Numbered from the stretch's first letter, positions 1 to 8,570 are shown. The stretch is DNA of 33,088 nucleotides from an uncultured Chitinophagales bacterium (GCA_938023075.1 CALHDG010000151.1:1-33088), one strand, 5' to 3'. The notes: generated by a model not told the origin, from the letters alone. Program-made: numbers and translations.

Positions 1-419
1 ACCCGGAGTATAATTTGGCTTGTACAGATTGTGCGGGTATTGTTAATGGTTTTTTTGTATTAGATGATTGCGGCAATTGCTTATCGCGAGATGATCCGGA
101 ATTTAAATTGCTGTGTCCTCAAAATAAGCTCTTCATTCCAAATGCATTTTCACCCAATGGAGACCAAGTGAATAACACCTTTCAAGTATTTGGCAGTAAC
201 CAAAACAACATACAAATTAAGACCTACATAATTTTTAACCGGTATGCAGCTAAGCTTTATGAAGCCCGTAACTTTAACATCCATACTGATAGTTTTTGGT
301 GGGATGGATTGTATAAAAACATACCACAACCTATGGGTGTGTATGTTTATATTATTGAGGCTGAGTTTGAAGATGGCAGCCACAAAACTTATCAGGGCAA
401 TGTTACTTTGGTTAGGTAA
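1..419 (+). CDS. C-terminal part of a T9SS-secreted protein with CHU_C (type B) sorting domain
   Basis: The gene is open at the left edge, read in the frame that begins at base 3, so only the last 138 codons are present. It starts with a Cys-rich stretch (CTDCAG, then LDDCGNC) of the kind often found before the end of large Bacteroidota surface proteins. It then shows IPNAFSPNGD, the hallmark of the CHU_C / gliding-motility C-terminal domain, followed by a beta-rich tail that ends in YQGNVTLVR. In known systems this domain directs export by the type IX secretion system and attachment to the cell surface. The function of the missing N-terminal part cannot be seen. An ATG-like start inside the fragment is not meaningful because the frame is open upstream. 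Confidence 0.85.
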   Translation, partial: PEYNLACTDCAGIVNGFFVLDDCGNCLSRDDPEFKLLCPQNKLFIPNAFSPNGDQVNNTFQVFGSNQNNIQIKTYIIFNRYAAKLYEARNFNIHTDSFWWDGLYKNIPQPMGVYVYIIEAEFEDGSHKTYQGNVTLVR

Positions 420-543
420 CCAATACGCAGTTTATATCTTACAAGCGTCTTTCATAAAATTAAATCTATACTATTAACATATTAATTATGATTTTATATT
501 TATTGTTTGTTATTCGATATTCGTTATTCATTAAATGGTCAAC

Positions 544-604
544 CAAAAAATATCGAATATCGAACACTGAGTTTCGTATGACGAATTTTTTCATTCGAAA
601 AACA
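544..604 (+). repeat. 61-bp dispersed repeat, copy 1 (inverted relative to copy at 23199)
   Basis: The 61 bases match the reverse complement of 23199-23259 with about five mismatches and no gaps by hand alignment. TTCGATATTCG at 513-523 and CGAATATCGAA at 554-564 form a perfect 11-bp inverted repeat, so the copy can fold as a hairpin. Weaker similarity continues upstream through TTCATTAAATG. It lies 124 bases after the stop of the left-edge gene. Confidence 0.8.
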
Positions 605-1140
605 ATACATAGCAACTAAACTACTCCGTGTACTTTAGCGTCTTTGGTTAGTAAATTGAGGCTAGTTTAAAAACTTCGGTGCTTCGTAGAAAGAAAGAAA
701 AACGAAGGCACTCGAAAAAAGAAACCATTATAATAACTTGATATAGAATACAATGATTTTGCATCTAAAGCTTCTAAAAAATTAACCAACTTTGGTGATT
801 TTATGTTGCTTTGATTTCTCCCTATGGTCGAAAGTGTAAGAGGTTGTCACTTGAAACGAAGTGAAAGATCTTGCAATATTAATCATCAAACCTACAATTA
901 ACACTGCACCTCCGCCTGCGCAGTAAGTATAGATTTTTAGGAAGATAACCGGCACACATTACGCTCAAAAAGAAATTGAGATAAAAGGTTTTGTTGGTAA
1001 AACTGAAACTGTAGAATTTAATATTTGTGAGTAGTTTAATTAAATAAGTACAATTTAAATTGTAGTCTCCATTAGGTTGAAACCAACCATTTGAGTTGCA
1101 GAGGAACAATATTTTGGTAGAATAAGACTATAATAAAACT

Positions 1141-1290
1141 GGTAGCTCCAAAGGAGCGACACATTGTTTAATTAAAATGAATAAACCAATACATTTTGCC
1201 GATGAGGTATCGCTCCGCTAAAGCTTAATTGTTTTAATTTTTTTTCTACTAAGGTTTTACTCCGCCGGAGTAAGGCAATCGCAAAAATTA
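1141..1290. repeat. Cluster of short palindromes (REP-like)
   Basis: GCTCC-AAA-GGAGC lies at 1145-1157 and is followed by GACAC. TTACTCCG-C-CGGAGTAA lies at 1257-1273 and runs into GGCAATCGCAAAAA. The same parts occur inverted at 30041-30131, where GCTCC-TAC-GGAGC, ATCCC-TAC-GGGAT and TTTTTGCGATTGCCTTA are found. Arms are conserved while the small loops vary, as expected of REP-like intergenic palindromes. Confidence 0.65.
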
Positions 1291-1554
1291 CAGTTATCAT
1301 CCAATCAATTTAAATTTAACACCATTAAATATAAATAAGTACAATAATCATCGTTGGGTTTTTTATGCGATTGCCATAAGCTTTGCATAAGGCGGATTAT
1401 GATTTTCCAGATAAAATAATACATACTGGCTTTTCAATGTTTCAATCAATCATTCAAAATATTTTGAATGAAAAATAAAAAAGGACCAAATAGCATAAAA
1501 CCCCTTAACTTATAAGATATCTAACAAGCCCTAAAAATTCATAAGAATTTAACC

Positions 1555-2175
1555 TCACTCCGTTAAACAACCATAAGTAGCATCTACTAAGGCATTGAAA
1601 TTACTAGAAACCGGTACTTCAAAATTTTGGGTCAATGCTATGGTATCTTTAGTTTCAAAGTAAACGGTAGCATTGTCATCAATTATAGCGTTACTTAAAA
1701 TAACTTGCTCACTTCTATAGGTATCGGTAGGCAATGCGTTAGTACTTAAGTTTAAATGGTTTTCGCATAAATTGGCATAACCCCATAAAACATTTGCCGA
1801 TGTGCAATACACAATAACATTATCAAAATCGTATAGATTGGTGCCTGTTGGTACAGTAAAGGTTCTGGAGCCTGTAATAGGTGTGCTCATCGGCGTTCCA
1901 CTATCTAAAGGAGCAGTGCTTATTTTTAAGTCGTTAATCCAATCAAAAACATCGCTATTGCTTAAAAAAACTTCTAAAGAAATGCCTTGAATAGTTGAAA
2001 AATTATTTTCAAACGTTACTTCAATCGTTCCTTCAGTGTAGCTAACTGTAACATCTCCAGAAATTGGATATTCTTCTGAATCCTCAATAAAAAACCCTGT
2101 TCTGTTGAGTTGAGCAAAAGACATATTTAAAATGCCAAAAATAAATAGTAGGGTAAACCAATTCTTTATCATCAT
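1555..2175 (-). CDS. Secreted DM13-like protein with C-terminal Cys-bearing beta module
   Basis: This 206-aa protein has a signal peptide (residues 1-21, cleavage near SFA-Q), so it should be exported. Residues about 35-142 resemble the DM13 electron-transfer fold: a beta strand pattern, a VFLSNS strand, then FDNVIVYC and WGYANL, which fit the DM13 pattern of a strand ending in one conserved Cys followed by a G-x-A motif. The last 55 residues (TYRSEQVIL...FEVPVSSNFNALV...GC) match the C-terminal module of the haloperoxidase-like protein next door and of the leucine-rich-repeat protein at 20.4 kb. I infer a surface or secreted redox-type protein. The DM13 assignment comes from pattern only and is moderate; the exported nature and shared tail are clear. 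A TACTTTTG box lies 11 bases before the ATG. Confidence 0.75.
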   Translation of the reverse strand: MMIKNWFTLLFIFGILNMSFAQLNRTGFFIEDSEEYPISGDVTVSYTEGTIEVTFENNFSTIQGISLEVFLSNSDVFDWINDLKISTAPLDSGTPMSTPITGSRTFTVPTGTNLYDFDNVIVYCTSANVLWGYANLCENHLNLSTNALPTDTYRSEQVILSNAIIDDNATVYFETKDTIALTQNFEVPVSSNFNALVDATYGCLTE

Positions 2176-2268
2176 CTATTTTTAAACAAAAGTAAGATTA
2201 ATACCCTATTACATTTGTCGCATTGAATACTTTTCAACATTTATTTAAAAAGATGAACGCAATAAATT

Positions 2269-2388
2269 GTACAAACAGCAATGCTGCTTAAACAGCCATT
2301 TGTACCATAATAAAGCCTCTTAATACATTAATGCTAATTAACCGGTACATTTTTACTTACATAACAAATGTACTATTGATTAATTAGC
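2269..2388. repeat. Nested inverted repeats in the 2176-2585 gap
   Basis: GTACAAA at 2269-2275 pairs with TTTGTAC at 2299-2305. A longer hairpin has GCTAATTAA (2333-2341) pairing with TTAATTAGC (2380-2388), and inside it GTACATTT (2345-2352) pairing with AAATGTAC (2366-2373). All arms are perfect. They lie between the end of the haloperoxidase-like gene and the start of the DM13-like gene, so they could act as a terminator, a regulatory hairpin or a mobile palindrome. No T-run follows, so a classic terminator is uncertain. Confidence 0.55.
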
Positions 2389-2439
2389 TTGATGGCTTAA
2401 ATTTAGAACCTAACTGAACCCCAGCGAAGTTAAAAGTTT

Positions 2440-2557
2440 AGCCTCGATTGCAGCGGTTATGTTGCTTGAAGCGTTGGCATTGAAGTAAAGCTGCAACATT
2501 TGAGCGGAAAGCGAGCTGCCCGTTTCCAAATCGTCTTGTTGTTTCGCTTCTAAAAAA
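2440..2557 (-). ncRNA. Structured 3' element, copy A
   Basis: This is one of four copies of a ~120-nt element (others at 11944, 27183 and 30184). Read on the minus strand it begins with TTTTTTAGAAGCGAAAC, 28 nt after the stop of the 708-aa gene. The outer stem is AGCTCG with CGAGGCT (one bulge). Then come the conserved boxes CTTTCCGCTCAA and AACCGCTGCAAT, and an inner stem ATGTTGC with GCAACAT (2459-2465 and 2493-2499). Base changes between copies preserve pairing. Whether it acts as RNA or DNA is not known; the ncRNA type marks a probable structured transcript region. Confidence 0.6.
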
Positions 2558-2585
2558 TTGAATGAGATGAATGATCAATTTGGTA

Positions 2586-4712
2586 TTACTCGCATGCCTC
2601 TACATAAGCAAAAAAGTTACTGTCAACGCCAACTTCAAAACCTGCCTCTAAACTAATTTCAGTTTCGGCAGTATAGGTAACTTGTGCTTGATTGGTAATT
2701 GAAGCATTAGATTGTAAACGAATTGCGGCTGTATAATTTCCACTTTCAATAACATTGTTGCATACCATTCGATAATCAACGCATACGCCTCCTGTTGTAT
2801 AGGTTTTGGCTTTAGCAAAAGCATCGTTACCCACTTCAATACCCATTAGCCTGCCGGGTATATCATCTGCCGGCGGATGAATACCACCCCAAATGCGCGA
2901 TAAACTGCATTGGTCGGAAGCATCGCGATAGGTTGCCCATTGCAAAATAATATCTTCGCTTGGTCCTTCTTCAAACACTAAAAATTTGTTTTTTGGTGCC
3001 TCAAATTCGCCCATACCACCTGGAAAAAAGGCATCGCCAGTTAAGGAGGTCATCACCTCGGCGGCAGCTCTGCTAAAAGTAGAATGACCAGAAACATAAC
3101 CGGCAAAAGGTGGTGTTACAAAAGAAGGGCGTTGGTAGGGCCACCAGTTTTCGGCTAATATCCAGCCGGTGCCGGCTTGGTCGGTTTCTGGATCATCAAT
3201 GTAATCGGGTCCTTTCCAGGTTTTTACTTTTATTTTTCCAACATGTTCGTAGGTAAACCCTGCGATGGCTTCGCTTGAATCGACTAATTCGATAAAACCA
3301 GGTATGAGCGGCAAGCCTGCCAAATCATAATTTGGTAAGTTTGGGTTGCTGCATTGACCATGGTCTGCCATACAGCGGATAACCGAAACGGGTCTGATGT
3401 AATCGTAATAACCTTTGCAAGCCCAAGCGGTAATTGCGGCATCGTGCATAGCTCCACCTAAGGTTAAATAGGCTTTTACATCCCATTCAAAATCATTTAA
3501 TACCACTCCATTACCTTCATATTTTTTTTCAAAGACTGGGTGATCATTTACATAATTTAAAATGGTATACCAATGCCCTGGTGGTGTTTCCGAATCTGGT
3601 CCGTCTGCCCAAAATTCGGCTAAAACCCTTGCATAATCTCCCCGTTTTACCATCTGCGGTACATAGGGTAAATTAGTTGCCGGATTAACAGCATACCCTA
3701 TACTGCTATCTCCTCCGTTTTCAAAATCGTAGAAGTTTTTCATTCCCGCAAAAGTGGTAGGGTAGCTTTGAATATTGCCAATACTTGCTGGTGAAATATC
3801 CCACATTGTATTATCATTGGCGTCGCAATGTGCCGACCATTTGGCTACTAAGGTAAAGCCCCATTTATACGCATCTAAATTAGCCATAGTTTTCGGTCCG
3901 CTAAGGGTATCACATTGAGGGGGCATACCTGGATCGTGATAAACTTTATATTCATAATTACCTCGAGTATAGGTGTTCATATCTTGACTACTTAACGCAA
4001 AAGGCGTAACTGCTCCCCATTCCGGACTTAAAAAAGGCGGTGTATTACCATAAACTTCATTGCCCGATTGGTCAATAAAAATAGTTAAGGTTAAAGGCTG
4101 CCACCTATTGTAATTAGCAAGATTTGGATTGCCTGGTTGTCTGATAACCATTGAAGTATTAACCGGATTATAATGTAAATTTGTATGAAACAAAATTTGA
4201 TTGCTGCCATCTTGCATACCAAATTGAATAATCTGATCACCCAAATAATTACCTAAAGCAGCAGGTGAGCCATTGGAATAATCAGTAGATATAAAATTAG
4301 GATCATAGCCTAAACTCAACATGAAATCATCATACCGGACTCTTAAAAAAGAGTAACCTGGTGAATATCTAAAACGGTTGTTTAATAAACGATAAACGGC
4401 ATAACTCAAGGTTTCTTTTTGTGCAGCTTCAATATTGTTAGGCATACTCATGCCATAATAAGCAAAATCGAAATCGTTAATTTGTTGCCCTAAAAAGAAG
4501 GTAGATGCTTGTTTATCGTAAACAGCCCAAGCATCGTACATGGCTACCGAAATGTGGAATAGATTACGAGCATGTACCGTGGGACGTGCATAATCTGCCC
4601 GGATGGACTCTAATAAAATTTCGTTCCACGCTCTGGCAATTGAATGTTGAGCTTGCATACCTTCCCCAACTAACAATACGGATATGATTATCCCAAGAAT
4701 TGTTTTTCTCAT
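2586..4712 (-). CDS. Vanadium-dependent haloperoxidase-like / PAP2-superfamily secreted protein
   Basis: This 708-aa protein starts with a signal peptide (residues 1-22, ending MQAQ). Residues about 420-635 carry the full vanadate or phosphate pocket of the vanadium chloroperoxidase/PAP2 family: K433 and R440 (seven apart, in CKGYYDYIR), the SGH motif at 541-543 with the catalytic-type His543, then R606 and H612 (six apart, in SRIWGGIH), the last being the expected metal ligand. In the family these enzymes oxidise halides with peroxide, or act as acid phosphatases; which applies here cannot be read from sequence. The last 50 residues (SNASITNQAQVTY, GFEVGVDSNF) form the same C-terminal module as in two other proteins of the window and end in Cys-Glu. 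It precedes the DM13-like gene on the same strand but is separated by 410 bp of repeats, so the two are probably separate units. Confidence 0.88.
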   Translation of the reverse strand: MRKTILGIIISVLLVGEGMQAQHSIARAWNEILLESIRADYARPTVHARNLFHISVAMYDAWAVYDKQASTFFLGQQINDFDFAYYGMSMPNNIEAAQKETLSYAVYRLLNNRFRYSPGYSFLRVRYDDFMLSLGYDPNFISTDYSNGSPAALGNYLGDQIIQFGMQDGSNQILFHTNLHYNPVNTSMVIRQPGNPNLANYNRWQPLTLTIFIDQSGNEVYGNTPPFLSPEWGAVTPFALSSQDMNTYTRGNYEYKVYHDPGMPPQCDTLSGPKTMANLDAYKWGFTLVAKWSAHCDANDNTMWDISPASIGNIQSYPTTFAGMKNFYDFENGGDSSIGYAVNPATNLPYVPQMVKRGDYARVLAEFWADGPDSETPPGHWYTILNYVNDHPVFEKKYEGNGVVLNDFEWDVKAYLTLGGAMHDAAITAWACKGYYDYIRPVSVIRCMADHGQCSNPNLPNYDLAGLPLIPGFIELVDSSEAIAGFTYEHVGKIKVKTWKGPDYIDDPETDQAGTGWILAENWWPYQRPSFVTPPFAGYVSGHSTFSRAAAEVMTSLTGDAFFPGGMGEFEAPKNKFLVFEEGPSEDIILQWATYRDASDQCSLSRIWGGIHPPADDIPGRLMGIEVGNDAFAKAKTYTTGGVCVDYRMVCNNVIESGNYTAAIRLQSNASITNQAQVTYTAETEISLEAGFEVGVDSNFFAYVEACE

Positions 4713-4884
4713 TATAATTGAATATATTTAAAAAATATGACTTATGCGATATTTAAGATCTGTATAAGAATAATACGGTAGTAGTCATCAATTGTTAACA
4801 AAAATAATTTTTTTAAGTATCATAAGTTAAGAATTAAACCAATTTAAGGTTTTACCCTAAAAAATTATATGAATTGATAATAAA

Positions 4885-4917
4885 TTTGTGTTTTTAAAAC
4901 ATAAAACCTTAACTTTA
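4885..4917 (+). promoter_or_regulatory. Possible Bacteroidota-type promoter of the LOG/M23 operon
   Basis: TTTG at 4885-4888 and TAACTTTA at 4910-4917 are separated by 21 bases. This is close to the known TTTG / TAnnTTTG pattern of the phylum's primary sigma factor, with one mismatch in the -7 box. Transcription would begin near 4924 and leave a leader of about 135 nt before the ATG at 5059. Confidence 0.35.
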
Positions 4918-5058
4918 CAAGTTGATTTTACAAACAGATGTCATTTTTATGTTTAAAAATAACACAAAAATGCTGCTGACACGATGAAGTAAGTTAAGCT
5001 TTTGTCCAGGATTATGTGGATAGTTGTGTTGCACTACTTCGCAATAAAAAACAAATTA

Positions 5059-5775
5059 ATGAAAGAGATAGAAAATATAGTAAGTAACGGCTTAGAACGT
5101 AAACATTGGTCGAGTAGTAAACCGGAATCTTCGTGGAGGATTTTCAGAATTATGTCGGAATTTGTAGATGGATTTGAAACTATGGAAAGTATAGGACCTT
5201 GTGTGTCTATTTATGGGTCTGCCCGAACTCAACCTGATTCAAAATACTACAAATTAGGCGTTGATATTGCGTACAAATTAGTAAAGAATGGCTATGGCGT
5301 AATAACCGGTGGTGGTCCTGGTATAATGGAAGCTGGCAACAAAGGTGCTCAGGCAGCCAATGGCGCATCGGTCGGTTTAAATATCGATTTACCGATGGAA
5401 CAAGGTTCGAACAAATATGTTGATCATGATAAGAACTTAAATTTTAGATACTTTTTTGCCCGTAAAGTGATGTTTGTTAAATACGCGCAAGCTTTTGTGT
5501 TACTACCAGGTGGTTTTGGTACTTTAGATGAGTTGTTTGAATCGCTAACCCTTATTCAAACACATAAAATTGAAAAAGTTCCCTTAATATTAATGGGTAG
5601 CGAATTTTGGAGCGGTTTGTTAGATTGGATTAAACAAGTGATGTTAGAACAACACAACAATATTAGTGAAAAAGACTTAGATTTGATTCAGGTTTCTGAT
5701 GATCCGGATGCGGTAATTCAGCAAATTAATACCTTCTACGAATCGATGAAACTCAAACCTAATTTTGAATATTAA
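5059..5775 (+). CDS. LOG family protein (lysine-decarboxylase-like Rossmann fold)
   Basis: The product is 238 aa from the ATG at 5059. A TTG at 5002 would add 19 residues that look unlike the family, so I prefer the ATG. Hallmarks of the LOG / TIGR00730 family are present: VSIYGSAR (residues about 49-56), TGGGPGIMEA (about 83-92), the catalytic-type Arg-Lys pair in FARKVMF (about 133-139) and LPGGFGTLDE (about 149-158). Members related to plant LOG hydrolyse nucleoside 5'-monophosphates with cytokinin-like bases and release ribose 5-phosphate; many bacterial members act as nucleotide nucleosidases of unclear role. The substrate here is not determined. It is cytosolic, with no signal peptide. 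The M23 peptidase gene follows after 21 bases, so the two are probably co-transcribed. Confidence 0.9.
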   Translation: MKEIENIVSNGLERKHWSSSKPESSWRIFRIMSEFVDGFETMESIGPCVSIYGSARTQPDSKYYKLGVDIAYKLVKNGYGVITGGGPGIMEAGNKGAQAANGASVGLNIDLPMEQGSNKYVDHDKNLNFRYFFARKVMFVKYAQAFVLLPGGFGTLDELFESLTLIQTHKIEKVPLILMGSEFWSGLLDWIKQVMLEQHNNISEKDLDLIQVSDDPDAVIQQINTFYESMKLKPNFEY

Positions 5776-5796
5776 TTGTTTGAACAAGTGTTTTTT

Positions 5797-7512
5797 ATGA
5801 AACTATATACGCTACTTGTTATCATATTATCGGCGTTTATTTCGGTTACCTCCAATGCGCAAACTTATGGTATAGAAGAAGGCTATTTTGAAGCACCTTT
5901 AGATATACCATTGGTTGCCAGTGGGTCGTTTGGTGAGTTGCGTAGAAATCATTTTCATACCGGTGTTGATTTTAAAACACAAGGTAAAGAAGGGTTAAAT
6001 GTAGTGGCTTCGGCAAAAGGATATGTTTCGCGAATTAAAGTTTCGAGCGGTGGTTATGGCAATGCACTTTATATAGATCACCCCAATGGTTATACCACCG
6101 TGTATGGTCATTTAAAATCGTTTAACCGGGTTATTGATGCCTATCTGAAACGGGAGCAATATTCAAAAAGACTTTCAGAAGTAGATTTAATAGTACCGGC
6201 AAATTTAATATCGGTTAATAAAGGTGAAGTGGTGGGTTTGTCAGGCAATTCCGGTTCATCTCAAGGTCCGCATTTGCATTATGAAATTCGGGAAACGGCA
6301 ACTGAACATCCGATTAACCCGCTTTTGTTTGGCTTTGATTTGGAAGATACCAATGCTCCCGAAATTGCTGACCTGTTGGTGTATAAATTTGTTGATGGAG
6401 TAAGTCAACTTATTTTTAATGAACCCCAGCAATTTGTATATAAAAATGGCAATTATACCTTGAAAAACACTCCTATTATGGTTAATGAGGATCAAATTGG
6501 TTTCGGTATTCGGGTATTTGATAGCATGAATGCCGCCAGTAATAAATTTGGTATTTACGAGCTTAGGATGGAAGTAGATGGTGAACCTCATTTTCAATTT
6601 GATTTTGATAAATTGTCTTTTGAAGAAAACAGATATATCAATGCACACATTGATTATGCGGAAAAAGTAAACGTCAACAAAACCTATCAACGTTGTTATA
6701 AAATTTCGGGTAACCAACTTAGTATATATAATGAGGTTAACAATAACGGTATTCTTAATATAAGAGATAATGAAAGATATCAGATAAAAATTTACATTAA
6801 AGATTTTAATAACAATGAGGTAACTTGTACATTTGAAATACAAAAAACCGGACAAGCTGACGATGATTTTTTAATTACCTGTTCTAACCCAATGACTCAC
6901 TTTGAAGCCAATGAATTTAGCCGGGAAAACATCAGTATCAATTTGGCGGAAAACACGATTTACGAAGATATTTGTTTTAATTATCAAGAAACCAAGCCCA
7001 AAAGTGACAAAGCGATTTTATCATCAGTTTATCATTTGCATCATAAAGATGTGCCCGTTCATCAAGCCTTTGAAATTGCCATTAAACCAAACGAAAAGGT
7101 AATACCTAAAATACGAAAAGCAGTGATTTGCTATTTAGATGCTAAAGACAATGAACAAGCTTGCGATACCAAATGGGATGGGCAATACTTAAAAGCCAAA
7201 ACCAAAAGTTTTGGAAAATACTATATTAAATTAGACGAAGAGAAGCCGAAAATATCGCCAGGTAGTTTTAAACGAGGCGGCACGTACAATGCGAAAAGTT
7301 CATTTAATTTTAAAGTTCAAGATAATCTTTCTGGCATTAAAAGTTACAATGCCCGCTTAAATGGCAGGTGGTCAGTAGTCAATTTAGATAAGAATCGCTT
7401 TATATTTTCAGATTTTAAAAATGCGATAAAAGGAAAAAACACCATAATAATTGCCGCAGAAGACAAAGCCGGTAATTTTGTGGAGTACGAAACTTATTTT
7501 AATATGAAATGA
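5797..7512 (+). CDS. Secreted M23 (LytM-like) metallopeptidase
   Basis: From the ATG at 5797 the protein has 571 aa; a TTG at 5776 directly after the previous stop would add seven residues in front of an already complete signal peptide (MKLYTLLVII to SNAQ). The M23 domain spans residues about 40-175. Zinc ligands are H54 and D58 (HTGVD) and H161 (PHLHYE); H105 (YGHL) and H159 fit the two catalytic histidines, so the domain should be active. Family members cut peptidoglycan cross-links or act as cell-wall regulators. The remaining about 400 residues are beta-rich, with no motif I can name; a segment near 500-565 (DNLSGIKSYNARLNG, AAEDKAGN) resembles Ig-like surface domains. It is the second gene of a likely operon with the LOG protein and is followed by a strong terminator hairpin. 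Confidence 0.88.
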   Translation: MKLYTLLVIILSAFISVTSNAQTYGIEEGYFEAPLDIPLVASGSFGELRRNHFHTGVDFKTQGKEGLNVVASAKGYVSRIKVSSGGYGNALYIDHPNGYTTVYGHLKSFNRVIDAYLKREQYSKRLSEVDLIVPANLISVNKGEVVGLSGNSGSSQGPHLHYEIRETATEHPINPLLFGFDLEDTNAPEIADLLVYKFVDGVSQLIFNEPQQFVYKNGNYTLKNTPIMVNEDQIGFGIRVFDSMNAASNKFGIYELRMEVDGEPHFQFDFDKLSFEENRYINAHIDYAEKVNVNKTYQRCYKISGNQLSIYNEVNNNGILNIRDNERYQIKIYIKDFNNNEVTCTFEIQKTGQADDDFLITCSNPMTHFEANEFSRENISINLAENTIYEDICFNYQETKPKSDKAILSSVYHLHHKDVPVHQAFEIAIKPNEKVIPKIRKAVICYLDAKDNEQACDTKWDGQYLKAKTKSFGKYYIKLDEEKPKISPGSFKRGGTYNAKSSFNFKVQDNLSGIKSYNARLNGRWSVVNLDKNRFIFSDFKNAIKGKNTIIIAAEDKAGNFVEYETYFNMK

Positions 7513-7531
7513 GTTTTCGACCTCATAAAAA

Positions 7532-7558
7532 AAGGGCTTCCCAAATTTGGAAAGCCCT
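7532..7558. terminator. Bidirectional intrinsic terminator
   Basis: AGGGCTT and AAGCCCT form the stem around the self-complementary core CCAAATTTGG. An A-run precedes it and ATTATTTTTT follows, so it can work for the plus-strand M23 operon and for the minus-strand lipoprotein gene that converges on it. Confidence 0.85.
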
Positions 7559-7579
7559 GAATTATTTTTTCGAAAAACA

Positions 7580-7834
7580 TTACTTTGTTAAAGTAATCAC
7601 AAAGCTAGAATTGGGACCAAAAACAAAGCCTTCGCCAACTTCCACTTTAATTTCTGTATCAGAAACGATGCTGGCACTTACACTTGAATGATCACTTTCT
7701 ACAGATTCGAAGTTGTGATCTTTCGAATAAGTAAAGTAATAGCGATCAAATGTGCCCACTTCAATTGTTCTGAATAAAGAAGCAATTACTTGATTTGATT
7801 TAGCGGCTTCTGACATCTTAAAAGTAATAGTAGA
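7580..7834 (-). pseudogene. 3' half of a lipoprotein gene split by IS66-family insertion
   Basis: This holds the C-terminal 82 codons of a gene whose start lies at 10426 on the other side of the insertion element. When 7835-10166 and one copy of the 8-bp duplication ATAGTAGA are removed, the minus-strand frame joins as DDSTITFKMSEAAK and runs to the stop at 7580. The total length is 507 bases, exactly 169 codons. A 78-aa frame beginning MSEAAKSNQ is only the remnant and is unlikely to be translated by itself. The segment is beta-rich (SVSASIVSDTEIKVEVGEG) and ends FVITLTK. No family is recognised. Confidence 0.88.
7827..7834 (+). repeat. Target-site duplication, left (ATAGTAGA)
   Basis: This is identical to 10167-10174 and directly abuts the left inverted repeat. 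Confidence 0.93.
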
Positions 7835-7856
7835 GTATCCACAAACGCCAAAACAT
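7835..7856 (+). repeat. IS66 left terminal inverted repeat
   Basis: GTATCCACAAA is identical to the right end; over 22 bases about 19 match. Confidence 0.88.
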
Positions 7857-7907
7857 CTTGCCTAGTATTTTCTACTGACCGACCTTTGCCTACCAAAAAT
7901 AGTTATT

Positions 7908-8204
7908 TTGAGATTAACCAACAGTCAACGACAAGCGCATATTAAAGCTTGGCAGCAAAGCGCCCTAAGTAGAAAACAATACTGCCTCAAACAGAACATT
8001 GGCTATTCTACTTTTTGTAAATGGATACAAAATTGTCAAGTCAGTTTTTCCAATACTGGTAGCTCAGCAAACTTTATTAAGCTGCCTCAACAACAGTCCA
8101 CTTCTGCCAGGCTAAGCATACTACTGCCTAATGGTATAGAAATTGACTGCCAAGCGGAATTGACTACTTCACTTTTACAACAGTTGCAAAATGTTAGAAC
8201 GTAG
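7908..8204 (+). CDS. tnpA: IS66 accessory protein TnpA
   Basis: This 98-aa protein has the helix-turn-helix-like N-terminus typical of IS66 Orf1: RQAHIKAWQQSALSRKQYC then IGYSTFCKWIQN. In the family it is required with TnpB for efficient transposition, probably by binding DNA or adjusting the transposase. The start is a TTG at 7908; no better-placed ATG keeps the motif. Its last 14 bases overlap tnpB, which suggests coupled translation. Confidence 0.88.
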   Translation: MRLTNSQRQAHIKAWQQSALSRKQYCLKQNIGYSTFCKWIQNCQVSFSNTGSSANFIKLPQQQSTSARLSILLPNGIEIDCQAELTTSLLQQLQNVRT

Positions 8205-8532
8205 CCGTACTTATTACCTTTACGATAAGCCTTGCGATATGCGCAAAAGTTTCAACACCTTGTCGGCTATTGTAACAGCGCAGATGCATCTTGACCTGTT
8301 AAGTGGAGCCGGTTTTGTGTTCATCAACAAAAAACGCAGTCACTTAAAACTGCTGTTGTGGGAAGGCGACGGCTTAAGCATTTACTTCAAACGATTAGAA
8401 AAAGGCAGCTTCGAGCATCCTGTCAAAACCGGTCATTCTGATCAGATAAATTACCAGAAATTACTACTGATTTTACAAGGTATTGAAAGTGATAAAATAG
8501 TAAAAAGAAACAGGTTTAATTTAGCTAAATAG
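8191..8532 (+). CDS. tnpB: IS66 accessory protein TnpB (Orf2)
   Basis: The 113-aa product shows the IS66 Orf2 signature: YLYDKPCDMRKSFNTL near the start, then KKRSHLKLLLWEGDG and a following YFKRLEKG. Length is typical. It is essential for transposition in studied IS66 elements although its biochemical role is not settled. It overlaps tnpA by 14 bases and lies 38 bases before tnpC. Confidence 0.93.
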   Translation: MLERSRTYYLYDKPCDMRKSFNTLSAIVTAQMHLDLLSGAGFVFINKKRSHLKLLLWEGDGLSIYFKRLEKGSFEHPVKTGHSDQINYQKLLLILQGIESDKIVKRNRFNLAK

Positions 8533-8570
8533 TTGGTTTTAAGAATGTTATTTATTATCTTTATGAGGTA

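Larger units (their letters stand above)
420..1554. other. 1.1-kb gap without a credible gene, rich in repeats
   Basis: No open frame here has convincing codon use or a recognisable motif. The stretch holds a 61-bp dispersed repeat (544-604), a sequence at 659-690 that matches the tail of the four structured 3' elements described below, a hairpin (GTGCTTCGT near 679 with ACGAAGGCAC near 699), and a cluster of short palindromes (1141-1290). A motif TGCGATTGCC recurs at about 1367 and, inverted, at about 1275. The gap lies between a plus-strand and a minus-strand gene that converge on it, so it is a 3'-3' gap where repeats can accumulate. Confidence 0.7.

Noticed and set aside
879-1109. 76-aa minus-strand frame in the first gap
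   Set aside because: It has no signal, motif or plausible context and lies in repeat-rich DNA.
7580-7816. Independent 78-aa protein starting MSEAAKSNQ
   Set aside because: The frame joins exactly to the lipoprotein half beyond the IS66-family element, so it is a fragment of an interrupted gene.
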